DNA of 64,000 nt from Hippophae tibetana (lineage: Eukaryota; Streptophyta; Magnoliopsida; Rosales; Elaeagnaceae): positions 39,633,452-39,697,451 of the forward strand of contig CM072811.1 of the NCBI GenBank assembly GCA_037013495.1, given 5' to 3'. Every line of letters begins with the position of its first letter. Within the stretch, counting starts at the first letter, position 1. The notes under the pieces are model-generated. The model ran no database searches. It was given only the letters and a program-made list of their open reading frames with translations, and had not been told where the DNA came from. This document shows, piece by piece, positions 34,915 through 46,477 of this stretch. The translations under genes and the position numbers were made by a program.

Positions 34915-35526
34915 TGATACCAGTTTTTGTCAACACTAAGTAGGACTATTATCCGTAGAATCTATAAGATGAACAAATTATTATAACCTTGGACCATCTT
35001 TTGAGGGGGTGATCTTGGGCCCTAAAGTCTTTAAGTGAGTAACTTTAAAATGAAGGGTTAAAGAGATCTCAATCTCACTATAGTAATTATATGAAAAGAG
35101 AGTGTTTAGTTGTAATTCTCTATTATGAAATGTATGATATTATGTTATGTATATGTGACTATATATAGGGGAAAGAATAAACCCGATAGCTTATCCTTGT
35201 TTGATTAGGATTGAGTTGTTGTAGCTTTGTAGATAACTATCTGTTGTAGATAGTTATCTTTTAGACAGTTATATATTGTAGAGATCCATTATTTATAGAT
35301 ATCTATCATTTATTATCTACTAGATTATCCCTTAAAATATATAAAGATAATCTTTGCACCTTTACCTTTTTAAGATAACTAAAATATAATTTTTGGCCCC
35401 ATCCTATTATGGTAATTATTAAGGCCCCATCCCTTTAGGATAATTATGAGCTTAACCCATAAGGCTATTTTCTTATTATGGTTACTCTTTGACTGTCACG
35501 TGTGACATATGAAATTATCCTCAACA
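34915..35526 (-). repeat. Tat 3' LTR (612 bp)
   Basis: It begins TGATACCAG and ends CCTCAACA in plus orientation, with TG/CA ends on either strand. The same LTR occurs at 60,421-61,028 and its terminal 246 bp at 41,352-41,597. An ATATATAGGGG stretch near 35,160 may hold the TATA region. Confidence 0.8.
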
Positions 35527-36259
35527 TCAATCCCCAGGCTTTTTGGCCCTTTAAAGTGTGCATGACAGTGTTCTGATGCCAATGATGTCTTCGGATTTTT
35601 GATTAGAAATTAAGGTTGAAGTAAACATTTTTATCAAGAAAGTTAAACATTCACTTATTCTTGTAAGAAGCTTAAAATTCAATTCTTAAACATAATCTTT
35701 TTAGGATTAACTAAGCAATCTTGATAATTTATTTTCCTTCATTTATTTTTCTTCATATAATGTATGATAATTATTCTTCATCACTTAAACCCTTTGCACC
35801 CTACCTCCTTCATACCATACTTTCCTTCACAGGAATTTATGGATACCTGATCTATAGATATACAGTATGAGGTCTGGAAATCATGGATGCAATAAGGATA
35901 AGTATGGGTGGCAATTATTGGTGAGCGAACAGAAATTGAGCGAAGGTGTGGCCAACACACCTCTAGTCGATACCATCCTAATTGGCTTACCCATGAATAG
36001 AACTACCTTGGGTGGTGGTGTCCAAGCTAATAGTTACATGGCTGGAAAATCCTTGGGTGATTAACCTCTAGGCTGCGGACTTCTAGGTAGCACTTTCCTA
36101 GCTGGCACGTCCTTAGTCAATGGCGGCCTGGCTGGCAGCAATATTGGTTAAGAGTAAGTCATAGTAGATGATGCCTCTAGACCATCTCAAAAGTGTGCTT
36201 CTTTTAGTTCTATCTATAGAGGCCATTCAGACATCCATTAAGTATAGGTTGAGTAACAA

Positions 36260-36377
36260 ACAAAGTTCTTACCAACCAAGTCTTATCCAACAAAGTCATA
36301 TCTAACAAAGTTCTAGCCAACCAAGTTCTGGCTAACCAAGTCCTAGCCAATAAAGTTTGGTGAACCAATTCTTGGTA
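36260..36377. repeat. 15-bp tandem repeat array in the Tat element
   Basis: Eight consecutive units of the form ACAAAGTTCTAGCCA / ACCAAGTCCTAGCCA, six of exactly 15 bp and the last two of 14 bp. A matching array lies at 61,918-62,035 in the second Tat copy. Fifteen bases equal five codons, but no recognisable protein is encoded on either strand. Confidence 0.8.
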
Positions 36378-37979
36378 GGAAATGTCCTAGCCAATGACAT
36401 CTTAGGGGGTGATATTCTAAGTGGCCCATTCCTGGCAAGTTTATTCTTGGTCGACATATCTATGGCTGATAATGTTTCAATTAGGAGCTTCATATCGATT
36501 GATGGGTCTGGTCTTTCCAATCAATGCAATCTTTTTTTTAATATTTCTATAAAGACAATCTTGGGTTCCTAGTAGGATCCATCAATAAGACAACTTCCTT
36601 CTATTCAGAAGGATTTGCATAAGTATGGGGATCCTTGATATTATCTCTTGGGTATCCCTACTTTTTTAAGACATATAATTTTCTTAATAAACCTTTTATG
36701 AACTTATTCACTCTCATTTCTCATTGGAAGGAAGTTACATGGAGATATAGAAGGCTGGGCAACTTTAGGAAGTAGGGGCTATATTTTGACAACCCCAAAT
36801 TCTGGAAGGACCATCATCTTGGTATACTTTTATAAATTTTCTCTTTAGTTTGTATCTGGACTTTGTCCAGAATGTAGACAAGTAGTTGAACCTTTAACTA
36901 TGTACTTTATGAAGAAGAATATACTGAGATAAGTCCCAATGGATGCCTTGAGATGACATATATTGTAGCATGACCTATTAAGATGGTGGCCAGAGCTCTA
37001 TGGCCTTATTCTTGTATTACTTTATACAATTTATCTTACTTGTAACATTATTATTAGACCCAATCATCACCTCATATCTTTTGGAAGCCATAGACATTTG
37101 AGTTGACATACGAGTATGGAAGACTGCATTGGCATAAAACAAAACGTGAATCTTGAACCTGAGGTACGTTAAGATAAGGAATGATTTCTCAACCATAGCT
37201 TGACCCAATCTAGTGAGAAAAATGCATATAGAACCTCCCCTTAGTCAGCCACACCCTAGCCAATTGACTACATTCCAAGCCAACCATTTTTCTGGCTGAT
37301 GGTGACACTTTTGACCAATAACTTCCTATCCTATCACACCCCTTGTCGACCACACTCTTAGCTGGTGACACCCTTGGTCGACCATTTTTTTTTGGTTGGC
37401 CAGTAGCATTCTTGGTTGGTCGTACCTCCTGGTCTTGGCCTATTTGGATGGATGGTGGTTCAATATTTAAACCATGTGTTGGCTCCATTAGAAAAATGGT
37501 GGTTTTGACATTTGGGTGAAATTTAACTTGTACTCATTGCTTTACTTTTATGTTCGAGTCTTGTTGTGTTTGTTTGAAATTATTCTAAGCTAGAGGTCAC
37601 TTATTGATCCAAGTGTTGCTTAGTTAAGCCCCTCGATCTGTCAACCTTCTGTTTGGAGCACTTTAACTTGTTCAAATGGTCCAACCATTAGAAATTCTCA
37701 ACTTAAGAAAAAATTTAGTTACCGCTTTGTTGGAGACTCATCTTACTTATTAAAGCCTTTTGGTCCTAAGTATGGTGTGGGACTTTAAATATAATTCCTA
37801 GATCTGAGGTAGTGTGGCTTGTGAGCCATGGCTCTTTTTAAGGCTTTATGGATAAGTCTAATGTGATATGAAATTTAATAGGTCATTCTTGGTATTAGTT
37901 ATGGCCTGAAACATATGGATGACATGTTGATCTTCTAAAAACAACTTTATGGTATGGCCTTAAAAGCATAGAGCTCATT

Positions 37980-38670
37980 TATTGGGATACCTCTTATTCA
38001 CTACCTTGGCATGGGTGTTTACCCTTGTTGGACATTGATTATTTTATTGCACTTAGTTCCGTCGTGTGGTAGTCTGGGCACTAGGGTGCGAGACTCATAG
38101 GTCGGGATGCTTATTTGTATTATTTTTGAACCTGATGAAATTACCTGTAATCAAGGTGCATCCTTTAGGGTTACTAAACACATTCAACTTCCATTAATCT
38201 TCTGGCGATCTGGATCCTAAGGTACAATACTCACTCATGATGCATTGAGGGCTCTGGACTCTCTAAGTCTAGAGGTACCTCAAGCCCATCCATAGGGTTG
38301 TTTCTTATTCACTACTCACGGTAGGGGTACATTTCCAATGAGATACTATAGGCTACTCAATACTAAGGTGGAATTGCTCTCGAGCCACAACCTTCTTTCA
38401 AGGTCTAAAGCCAATATAGTGGTTGTTAGACCAATTTAAGTTGTTCTTTGTATAAGCTTGGACCTAGATTGCACTACCTAAACGTAAGGTGCATTATTTA
38501 GGGTAACTTAATAATACTCAACATCTATATTTCATTTGGTCGTCTAGGCCCTAAGGTACATTACTCACCTATAGGGTTATTTCTTATTCACTACCCGGGA
38601 AGAGGTGCAATCCCTGGCTGGGTACAGGGCACTGAAGGCTTTGGACTTTTCAGGTCCATATATCTTAGGT
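37980..38670. repeat. long degenerate direct repeats in the Tat element
   Basis: A block with GGTGCATCCTTTAGGGT, CTAAGGTACAATACTCAC and GGGCTCTGGACT (38,154-38,262) recurs as GGTGCATTATTTAGGGT, CTAAGGTACATTACTCAC and GGCTTTGGACT at about 38,489-38,650, a spacing near 335 bp. The word CTTATTCACTAC occurs three times in the zone (about 37,992, 38,306 and 38,585). It looks like an old tandem array in the untranslated 3' part of the element. Confidence 0.65.
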
Positions 38671-39299
38671 CTACTCTTCATCTGATTGTGGACTTCTGTT
38701 CTATCGTATCTTCTAAGTGTGGCCATACATGGCCTAGGTACTTGTAAACATAATTTTTAAAGTGTTAATGGAGCATTGTTAGTCCTTTTGGTTTAGTAAG
38801 GCATTATTTCTTGCTCATGTGCATTCTTCATACGTAACATCATATGCTACTTTCAATTGTTCTAGGACTACCATTACATTTAGAGTCTTAGGACGAGATG
38901 ATATGTAGGGATGATAGCCCTATAAATATATAGAAATGACCTTTTTGAACTTTTTTTACAAGGCCTTCTTGGTCCACATTCACCTCTTGGATTTATGTAT
39001 TTTGGGCTTTTTATGAATCTTTAATGCCCAGGAGGAGTTGAAATACATTTTATACTTTTGGGCATTTTATGAATCTTAATGGCCTAGGAACAGTCGAAAA
39101 TTGTTCTAGACTTGATGTATCTTTTCTACCCAAGTTCTCTTATAGGAGACTTGGGTATATTTCTAGATTATGCTCATGGGGTACTCTCATATAAAGTTGT
39201 GGAATTTATCTCTTACATAGTTCTTCTAGACATATACACATATATATCCTTGGCCTTGATTCAGGCCCTTTTTTACTAAGGTTGTACTGATAGCTATTT

Positions 39300-40153
39300 T
39301 TAAGGATGCCATGTACAGGGTGAGGACATCACTTGGTTACAAACTAGCCAACAACTATGGACTATTCAAACATTCCTTTAACTCTTCAAATGCTTTCTCA
39401 AAATTCTAGTCCCTAGAAAAATAGGATTTCCCATGTAATACTTTGAAGAAAGGTCACATTTTCAGTTGCCCTTGAGAAGAAATGGTTAAAATTTCCACAC
39501 TCTCTCTATTAATCTATGAACTTCTTTGATAGTCTTGGAAGGTTGTATATTATTTTATCAAGGTTGGCTTCAATTCTTCTTTGGTTGAACATAAATCCCA
39601 AGAACTTTCCTAAACCTGTTCTGAACACATACTTGTTCGAGTTTAGATTCATTCCATACTTTTTGAGAATGTCCAATGTTTCACCTAGGTGAGTTACATA
39701 ATCCTTGGTATACTTTTTTTACAACAATATTTTCTGCATATATCTCCATTGAATATCAAATAGGGTTTGAGAACATTTTGTTCAATAACTTCTGGTATAT
39801 AGCACCAATATTTTTCAAGCCAAAAGGGTATGACTTTATAACAAAATAATCCTTATTTAGTCATGAAACTTATCTTTTCCTTGATTAGAGTTATACAACT
39901 AGATTTGATTATACCTAGAATAAGCATCCATGAAAGAGAAGGCAGTATGTCTTACGGTGGCATCCATAAGCTAGTCTATGTGTGGCAATGGGAAGCATTC
40001 TTTTGGACAACCCTTATGCAAGTCAGTGAGATCCACACACATCCTCCATTGCCTATTGGCTTTTTTTACCAAGGCAACATTAGCTAGCCAATCAAGATAG
40101 TACACTTCTATTATATATCTAGCTTTCAAGAGTTTTTCAACTGTTATTTTCAT
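39300..40153 (-). pseudogene. Tat-type reverse transcriptase remnant
   Basis: The first 60 codons are open (40,153-39,971) and read V-E-K-L-L-K-A-R-Y-I-I-E-V, W-L-A-N-V-A-L-V-K-K-A-N and W-R-M-C-V-D-L-T-D-L-H-K-G-C-P, the N-terminal RT blocks of the Tat lineage. Further on, G-L-K-N-I-G-A-I-Y-Q-K-L is followed by Y-A-E-N-I-V-V near 39,725-39,745, where both catalytic aspartates of Y-V-D-D are lost. Stops and shifts continue through the K-T-I-K-E-V-H-R-L connection domain. Confidence 0.8.
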
Positions 40154-41351
40154 GGAAAAGTATCTTTCTTGATTATATGATCTTCATCTTTTGTCAGACA
40201 TGTTTAAATTTTAAGTCCATATTGAGGTGGTGCACAATGATTTCTTAATCTATGCTAGGCATGTCCTCATGGGACCATACGAACACATCTTTATTTTCTT
40301 CTTAGGAACTCATCTGACCTTTCTTGTTCATTCAGTGACATTGATATACCTACGTGGATGATCGTGTGAGGCTCAAACTCATATAGGACCAAAAGACATG
40401 TTTATTATGTAGGTTCAGATGTGAGAGCATACCCCTATCGAGGGTCAAATTCTTGGTTAAGTATAATGATGGATGGCATGTCTTAGGACAAAAGCAATAA
40501 GGGTCCATCTTCCACAACCAGAGGATGGTCAACGAGTAAAGGTATATGGTAAAGGTCAACCTAGTAGGTAGTTACAAAGAAATCGTACCCCGGATGGTGA
40601 CATCTATCTCAGACGATTCTCCTAGGATGTCCAAGTTTGTCCAGTGGAACTTGTCTTGGGTAGCAATGTATACCGAACCAACTCCTAGGCAGTAATACTT
40701 GGATTAGGCAACACTTCCTAACTAGTCACCTCTTGGTCGGTAGTACTGGGCCTAGACATCATTCCTCGATGGTACTTAACCTGGGACTTGTGTCCTATCT
40801 CAGATGATCATGTTGCTAGCCAAGCTCTGGATGGCTATGGGTCTAACCTTGTGCAATCTAGGCATTGGAAGATGCCACAGTGATGTTCTTTGGAACGATG
40901 ACTAATTCTAGAGCTAATGGCTTTGGTAGGCACTCCATGATAGCTTAGAGTGCATCACAATCTCCTTTTCCTGGACTGTTATGGGCAAGTAGGTCTAGGT
41001 GTAACGCTTATATTTTTGGCTGGCTACAGTTGAGTTGAAAGGATGGCCTATTGGTTAGTAGGGTGGACCTCTTGACTAGTTATTAGGGTCTAAAAGGTGG
41101 AGGTAGTTGTTTGATCTATGATTCTTTTTACAAGTCTAAAAATTCAAAGTAGATGAAAATAATAGTCAAGAAGATTTTGATATTCTCTCTTAAAAAAACA
41201 ATGCTACTGATGGTCTTTTTTTTAATGTCACTTTTTTATTTCTTTCTTCAGAGATTAAAAACTTACAAAAAAATTTTGAGAGTCCTACAATTTTGTAATT
41301 ATTTTTTCACCAAATAGAACATACTTCTTTCCTATAGATAACACCATATTT

Positions 41352-41597
41352 TGATACCAATTTTTGTCAATACTAAGTAGGACTATTTTTCATAGAATCT
41401 GCGAGGTGAACAAACTTTTAGGACCTTAGACCACCTTGTAGGGGCTGGTCTTCAGCCCTATAATCCTCAATTAAGTAATTATAAGATGAAGGGTATAAAA
41501 GATCTCATTCTTGCTTTAATAATTATATGAAAATGGAGTGTTTAGTTATGATTCACTTTCATGAGATATATGATATTATGTTATATATATATGATTA
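41352..41597 (-). repeat. truncated Tat 5' LTR
   Basis: It starts TGATACCAATTTTTGTCAA and follows the 3' LTR for 246 bp to ...TTATATATATATGATT, where it is cut and joined to the integrase end of the Tekay element. About 365 bp of the LTR are missing. Confidence 0.75.
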
Positions 41598-42700
41598 GGC
41601 GGTCTGCCAAGATAGAGTCAATTCCTCTATCGAAGAAGGTTACTACTGCGGTTGGTGCCCTATTTGATTCTCGCTTACTTATGTATTCCTCGTCTATATG
41701 ATAAGGTTTCAACATGCTTACATGAAAAATTGGATAGATTTTAAGCTTCGGAGGGAGTTTTAGTGTGTAGGATACCTTACTAACTCGCTTGAGGACTAGA
41801 AATGGTCCTTCATACTTTCGTACCAACCCCTTGTGAACCTTCCGCAAGGACTTAAACTATTAGGGAAATAGTTTGACAATGATCAAATCTCCTTCCTAAA
41901 ATTCTACCATCCTCCTCTTCTTTTCAGCCCACTTCTTCATCTTTTTAAACGCCTTATTTAAATACACTCTGACTAACTCAGCCTCCTCATGCCATGCCTT
42001 GGAAAATTTAAAGGCAGTAGGACTCTTCCCTCTATATCTTGTAGCCAAAGCATGACGGGTCATGGGTTGCTGTCCCATGATGATCTCGAATGGACTCTTC
42101 AATATGTACTCGCTTCTTTGCAGGTTATAAGAAAATTGGGCTACATCCAGCAACTTAGCCCAATCATGTTGATTGGCACTAACAAAGTGCCTAGAGCTCC
42201 AACAATGCGTTGGGACGTTCCGTTTGTCCATCACTTTGTGGATCAAATCTTGTCGAGAAATTCAAGTCTGATCCCAATAACCTGAAAAATTCTGTCCAAA
42301 ACTTCCCAGTAAATCGAGGGTCTCGATCACTCACGATGTTGGATGAAATTCTCCAATGCTTCACAACATGCTTTAGGAATAACTACGTCGTCTCATCCGA
42401 AGTGCAATCTGCTGAGGCAGGTATGAATGTTGCATACTTGCTGAAGTGATCGATGACTACAATGATACTGCCAAAGCCCTATGATTTTGGCAAGCAAGTG
42501 ATGAAATCCATTGAGACACTCTCCCATGGTCTCTCTGGAATAGGCACCAGCTCTAGCAAAAATCCAGGTGTATACTACTCTGTCTTATCTTGTTGGAATA
42601 CAAGATAAGTCCTCACATAGGCTTCAAAATCATCATGTAGTTGAGGCCAATAGTACATAGACTTGATTATGGAAAGGGTGCATCTCATTCTTGGGTGTCC
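41581..42700 (-). pseudogene. Tekay integrase with C-terminal G-P-F and F-H-V-S motifs
   Basis: From high to low: an H-H-C-C remnant (H-P-R-M-R-C-T-L ... Y-W-P-Q-L-H-D-D, with both cysteines now Y and F in Y-L-V-F-Q-Q), catalytic Asp blocks M-D-F-I-T-C-L-P and S-D-R-D-P-R-F-T, and Q-T-E-R-P-N-A with the Glu. Then comes the open frame 42,246-41,896 (H-D-W-A-K-L-L-D-V-A-Q-F-S-Y-N) and 41,847-41,598 (Y-E-G-P-F-L-V-L-K-R-V, Y-P-I-F-H-V-S-M-L-K-P-Y). Frameshifts separate these parts. The last codons of the final frame come from the Tat LTR. Confidence 0.85.
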
Positions 42701-42980
42701 AGCCTATAGTGAGTCGTGGCACTCCTTGATGAGCTCCTTTCTTAGGTTCCCCCACCTCGGTACAAAGATGCGATTCTACTTGGCGTAGAGTAGTCCATCA
42801 CTTAGCCAAAATCTCCTTGTCTTTCCTTCCTTAATAAAAGCAAGGAGGTTTTGAGCTAGGGCATCATACTCTAACCCTTCTTTTATTCTTTCCAGTAAGG
42901 GACTGCTTGGTTTTGCTCAAGACTGCTAACTCTGTCATTTGACTTAGCACATCAGCCACCACGTTGGCCTTATCGGGCTC

Positions 42981-43688
42981 TCATTTTGCTTTATTTGAAG
43001 CATATGCATACAGCTCGTACATCTTGGAGGTGTCTGGTAAGCAAAGCATCGGTTCTCCACTGATGGCCTTCTTCAAGTCTTTGAATGAGGCTTGGCATTC
43101 ACTTGTCCATTCCCAAGATTTATTCTTTTTGAGCAGGTCAATCAGTGAGGTTTCTCTTGTTGAGTAGGACTTGATAAACCTTCTGTAGTAGTTCACAAGT
43201 CCAAGGAAAGACCTTAACTCGGGGACCTTGGTAGGAGGTTCCCATTCTTGGATGGCTTTCACCTTGGTTCCATCCATCATAAGCTTCACATCCTTAATCC
43301 TATGCCCTAAGAACATCCCCTTATCTTGGGCAAAAGAACATTTCTCTATCTTGACATATAGCTCATTTTCCCTCAAGACCTTGAACACCTTCCTTAAGTG
43401 CTCTAGATGTTCTTCCAAAGTCCAGCTATATATCACAATGTCATCAAGATATACTACCATGAATCGATCGAGATAGGGATGGAAAATCTTGTTCATGAGG
43501 GTGCAGAAGGTGGCAGGTGCATTAGTGAGACCAAATGGCATGACAAGGAACTCATAGGCACTATACTTGGTCACACATATGGTCTTGGGCTCATCCCTTT
43601 TGGGTATACATACCTGGTAATATCTCAACCGCAAGTCCAATTTTGTAAAGTATCTAGCATTCCCCCCATTGATCGAACAAGTCAGCAA
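42981..43688 (-). pseudogene. Tekay reverse transcriptase, main catalytic part
   Basis: A 235-codon open frame with [24 protein letters not shown], the catalytic [26 protein letters not shown] and [14 protein letters not shown]. The Y-L-D-D motif is intact. The frame runs into Y-A-Y-A-S-N-K-A and then straight to K-A-N-V-V-A-D-V-L-S, so the middle of RNase H is deleted at about 42,978. A frameshift near 43,680 separates it from the upstream part. Confidence 0.9.
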
Positions 43689-43752
43689 TAAGTGGGATAG
43701 GATACTTGTTCTTTACTGTGATCTTATTTACAGCCTGATAGTTAATGCACAT

Positions 43753-44223
43753 TCATAACGAGCCATTCTTCTTGTTTTGAAAGAGCACTAGGGCACCATA
43801 TAAGGCTTTAGAGGTCCTTATGAATCCAGCATCCAACAATTCATTGAGTTGATTTCGTAGTTCTATCAATTCTGAGTTCGCCATTCGATAAAGGCTCATT
43901 GCTGGTGGCCTGGTGCTGGGTTCCAAATATATTTCATGATCCACCTCCCTCCTTGGAGGTAACCGTTTAGGATATGTCTTAGGCATCACGTTGTGGAACT
44001 TATCTAAGACAACTTGCACTTTCGTTGGCAAGCTTGGCTTTGGTGACACCTCCTCCTTGTCGTACTCCTTTAAGATAGCCAAGTAACTCTCTATGTCCCT
44101 CTTCAATCCCTTCTTGAATTGAAGTGCTGAGAGAGCTTGGGTAATAGGTCTGGTGGTCCTCTCCGTTGGTACCATACAAGCCTTTGATCTATCCATGATG
44201 CACATAGAGTTTGAGCATGGCAC
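43753..44223 (-). pseudogene. Tekay RT N-terminal part and PR-RT linker
   Basis: The open frame ends with L-P-P-R-R-E-V-D-H-E-I-Y-L-E-P, Y-R-M-A-N-S-E-L-I-E-L-R, L-L-D-A-G-F-I-R-T-S-K-A and K-K-N-G-S-L, the classical start of this lineage's RT. A TGA follows directly where Arg is expected in the M-C-I-N-Y block, consistent with CGA to TGA decay. Confidence 0.85.
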
Positions 44224-44233
44224 AAGGAAAGCT

Positions 44234-44464
44234 CTAAACTGATAAGTCTACTTGGCCAGTCCAAGCACCAAGACTGACCTTAACTCCACGAGCAACTCCT
44301 TGCAGAGGTAGTGCTGCTGAGGTAACTACCTTGAGCGATCCTCCTCCATTGACAACCTCAAGGCCAAGTCTTTTTTCTTCCTCTAATGAAACAAAGTTAT
44401 GCGATGCACCTGTTTCAACCAAAGCTTTGGCGACCTTCCCATTAATGGTTGCATCTATGAACAT
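44234..44464 (-). pseudogene. Tekay aspartic protease, active-site Asp to Glu
   Basis: The frame reads I-N-G-K-V-A-K-A-L-V-E-T-G-A-S-H-N-F, against the usual A-L-V-D-T-G-A-T/S-H-N-F. The catalytic Asp is Glu, which should cripple processing. L-P-L-Q-G-V-A follows. A single TAG separates it from gag. Confidence 0.85.
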
Positions 44465-45749
44465 CTAGCCCTTGGGGGTCTTTGGGGCACTCTGCAATGC
44501 ACCATGTAGGCACAAAGAACTCATCTTTTCACCTTCGTCCATCTCGCCTCCATCATGTTCATGATTGGAAGCAAATAAGACACTCAATGCCTTTCTTTTT
44601 ATACATTCACATTCCCAATGCGGTCCGTCGCATATGAAGCACGTCATATGGGGATTCGAGGAACCACAATCCTCAATTTCCTTCCCCTTATCTCGTGATT
44701 TGAATGAGGAGCCTTCTTTATGATTTTTGGGACCCTGACTTTTGGAATGGCTTCCCCCACTCTTTCCTCCACCAAACTTTCTATCTATGGCCTTTGAGTT
44801 CTCTTTGTTTGTGGAGTAGTCAATAAAGCTCTCTACAACTGCAATGGTTGAAGATAAGTCTTGGATACCAGGTCGCTTGAGTTCCAGATTAGCCCATGAT
44901 TGAAGACCATCCATGAATAAGAATAAAACGTCCTTTTTTGAAGTGTCAGGGACTTCTAGTAGCAAGGTTGTGAACTCCTTCACATAGTCCCTTATGCTAC
45001 CTGTTAACCGTCACAATTGACCCATTGCCTCATCTTCAGCATTTACAGGGAAGAATTGGGTTTTTGAACTCTCTTTTGAAATCATCAAAGGTGTCAATTA
45101 TGCATAACCCTCGTTGCACATCATAATGCCTTCGTCTCCACCATAGCATAGCAGTGTCAGACAACTACATGGCAGTATTTCGGATCTTGCTAGCATGGTT
45201 CGTTATGCTAGTAGCCTAAAAATATTATTCAAGCCCCCATAGAAAGTTATCAACTTCCCTAGCATTCCTAGCACCATTGAAGGTCTTTGGCTTGGGAACA
45301 TCCACCTTTTTGGCCTCAATGATGGTGGTTGTGCTAGTTCTCGTGGCCATAGCCCACTTACAAAGACCTAGGTCACCACCTATATCCTCCATTCTAAGCA
45401 ACACATTATTAATTTCTCTTTGGACAAGATCTCATACCTTGGCAAGTTCGGCCTTCAACCCATCGATCTCTTGCCTTAACCCACAATCTAGCTCATTGAG
45501 GGACATCTTGACTGCTGCATAGATCTCCACATCCTTGGCCTCCAAGCCATTGCAACGTTCCTCCAAGTTATCCACCAGGTCGAACAGCTCTCTTAAGCTG
45601 TCTTGCGCACTCCCAACATGTGTTTCTAAGCTAGAAATCATGTCTTTCGACTTGGATCGAGACTCCTTTGGTGGTTTCCGAACTTCCTCACGCCCACATT
45701 CCATTGGTGGAGCATCCACACTTGGTGTAGCTGGGGCACTGTTCTTCAT
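44465..45749 (-). pseudogene. Tekay gag with zinc knuckle and coiled-coil N-terminus
   Basis: Frame 45,749-45,432 encodes a Ser/Lys-rich start and a coiled coil (S-L-R-E-L-F-D-L-V-D-N-L-E-E-R-C). A broken middle (45,430-44,990) corresponds to the capsid domain. Frame 44,983-44,465 carries K-E-F-T-T-L-L-L-E-V-P-D, L-F-L-F-M-D-G-L-Q-S-W-A, a basic Gly/Ser/Lys linker and C-F-I-C-D-G-P-H-W-E-C-E-C, a knuckle one residue short between Cys and His. Gag forms the particle. Confidence 0.85.
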
Positions 45750-45780
45750 TATGCCAAGGATAGTAATGCTTCACCCTAAA

Positions 45781-46477
45781 GCTCTGATACCAACAATCAC
45801 GACCTTAAATTTCAAATAGTGATCATGCGGCACTTAGCACGATCCGTTGCACTAAGCCTAACTTTCACCCGAATGAAACTCTCTAAAGAGATTAGAAAGA
45901 GACTTAGAGATTGAAAGGATTCAAAAGCAAAGCAAGAACTAGAGAGAGAGTTTGTAAAGAATGCCTTGTATTGCTCTATAGAGAGATTATCTTATAATTT
46001 CCCAAGGATCCCAAGATTTCCCAAGATGAATACAAATGAAGACCAATAGGTCTATTTATAGTGAGGCACCAAGCTTAAGACTATGCCACAACTTTCTAGA
46101 TCCTTCTAAGTCTAGAATGTACAAGAATGTTCTAGTTTTATTTACAACATACCACAAGGTTCTAGGACCTTCTAGTCAACTCTAGAGTCTTCTAGGAGTG
46201 TCTAGATCCTTCATCCTAGTTCTAGGATATTCCGTAAGCTTCTAGAGACTTCTACACCCTTCATGAACCATCCAACACTTTCTAGAATATTCCAGCACCT
46301 TCCAGCGTACTCTAGAGCATTCTAGAGTCTTCAAGGCTTGAGTTGAGTCCATCCAAATCTAGCTCCTTCTAGACATATCTAGGCCACTCTAGAACTTTCC
46401 CATGTAGAAGAGTCTAGATCCTTTAGGCAACCACAATTTCTTTGGATTTTAATGGACAATTTGAGCAAGACGTAACA
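45781..46477 (-). repeat. Tekay primer-binding site and 5' LTR
   Basis: The minus strand reads TGGTATCAGAGC at 45,792-45,781, complementary to initiator-Met tRNA. The LTR runs from TGTTACGTCTTGC at 46,477 to about 45,797, with a TATA box (TATAAATA, 46,060-46,053). The U3 part between TATA and the LTR start is packed with TTCTAGA-type words. Confidence 0.8.
46085..46430 (-). promoter_or_regulatory. TTCTAGA-rich U3 with heat-shock-element-like sites
   Basis: CTAGA/TCTAG words recur every 10-30 bp, over a dozen times. TTCTAGAATATTC at 46,280-46,292 is an exact nTTCnnGAAnnTTCn heat-shock element, and GAATGTTC (near 46,122) is another facing pair. They lie upstream of the LTR TATA box in the direction of transcription. 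Whether they respond to heat is not shown by sequence alone. Confidence 0.6.

Larger units (their letters stand above)
27826..39273 (+). repeat. segmental duplication, unit 1
   Basis: Three collinear blocks match unit 2: 27,826-29,395 (to 46,478-47,880), 29,462-31,250 (to 55,117-56,745) and 32,690-39,273 (to 58,190-64,000). Order and strand are the same. The true right end is hidden because unit 2 leaves the window. Confidence 0.85.
34915..41597 (-). mobile_element. Tat-type Ty3/gypsy element, copy 1
   Basis: The element is read on the minus strand. Its 3' LTR is complete at 34,915-35,526, its 5' LTR is only partly present at 41,352-41,597, and the interior includes a Tat-like RT near 39,300-40,153. 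Next to the 5' LTR the minus strand reads TGGTGTTATCTATAGGAA, which resembles the TGGCGCCGTCTGTGGGAA primer site of Tat/Retand elements after C-to-T decay. Next to the 3' LTR it reads AGCCTGGGGATTGA, a polypurine tract. The two LTRs match at only about 80 percent by eye, so the insertion is old. gag, protease and integrase could not be identified confidently; the zone 35,527-39,000 is repeat-rich. Confidence 0.75.
41598..46477 (-). mobile_element. Tekay/Del-type Ty3/gypsy element, 3'-truncated
   Basis: The minus strand holds 5' LTR (46,477-45,797), an initiator-Met tRNA primer site (45,792-45,781), gag, protease, RT, a remnant of RNase H and integrase up to its C-terminus, then stops abruptly at 41,598 against a Tat LTR. 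No 3' LTR exists. Reading frames are longer than in the other retroelements here (up to 235 codons), so this is the least decayed. It separates the two duplicated units. Confidence 0.85.

Noticed and set aside
35867..36572. Open frames in the Tat element, some conserved in both units (36,332-36,572 and 61,990-62,281)
   Set aside because: Conservation is explained by the recent segmental duplication, stops differ between copies, and no known domain is visible; not called as genes.
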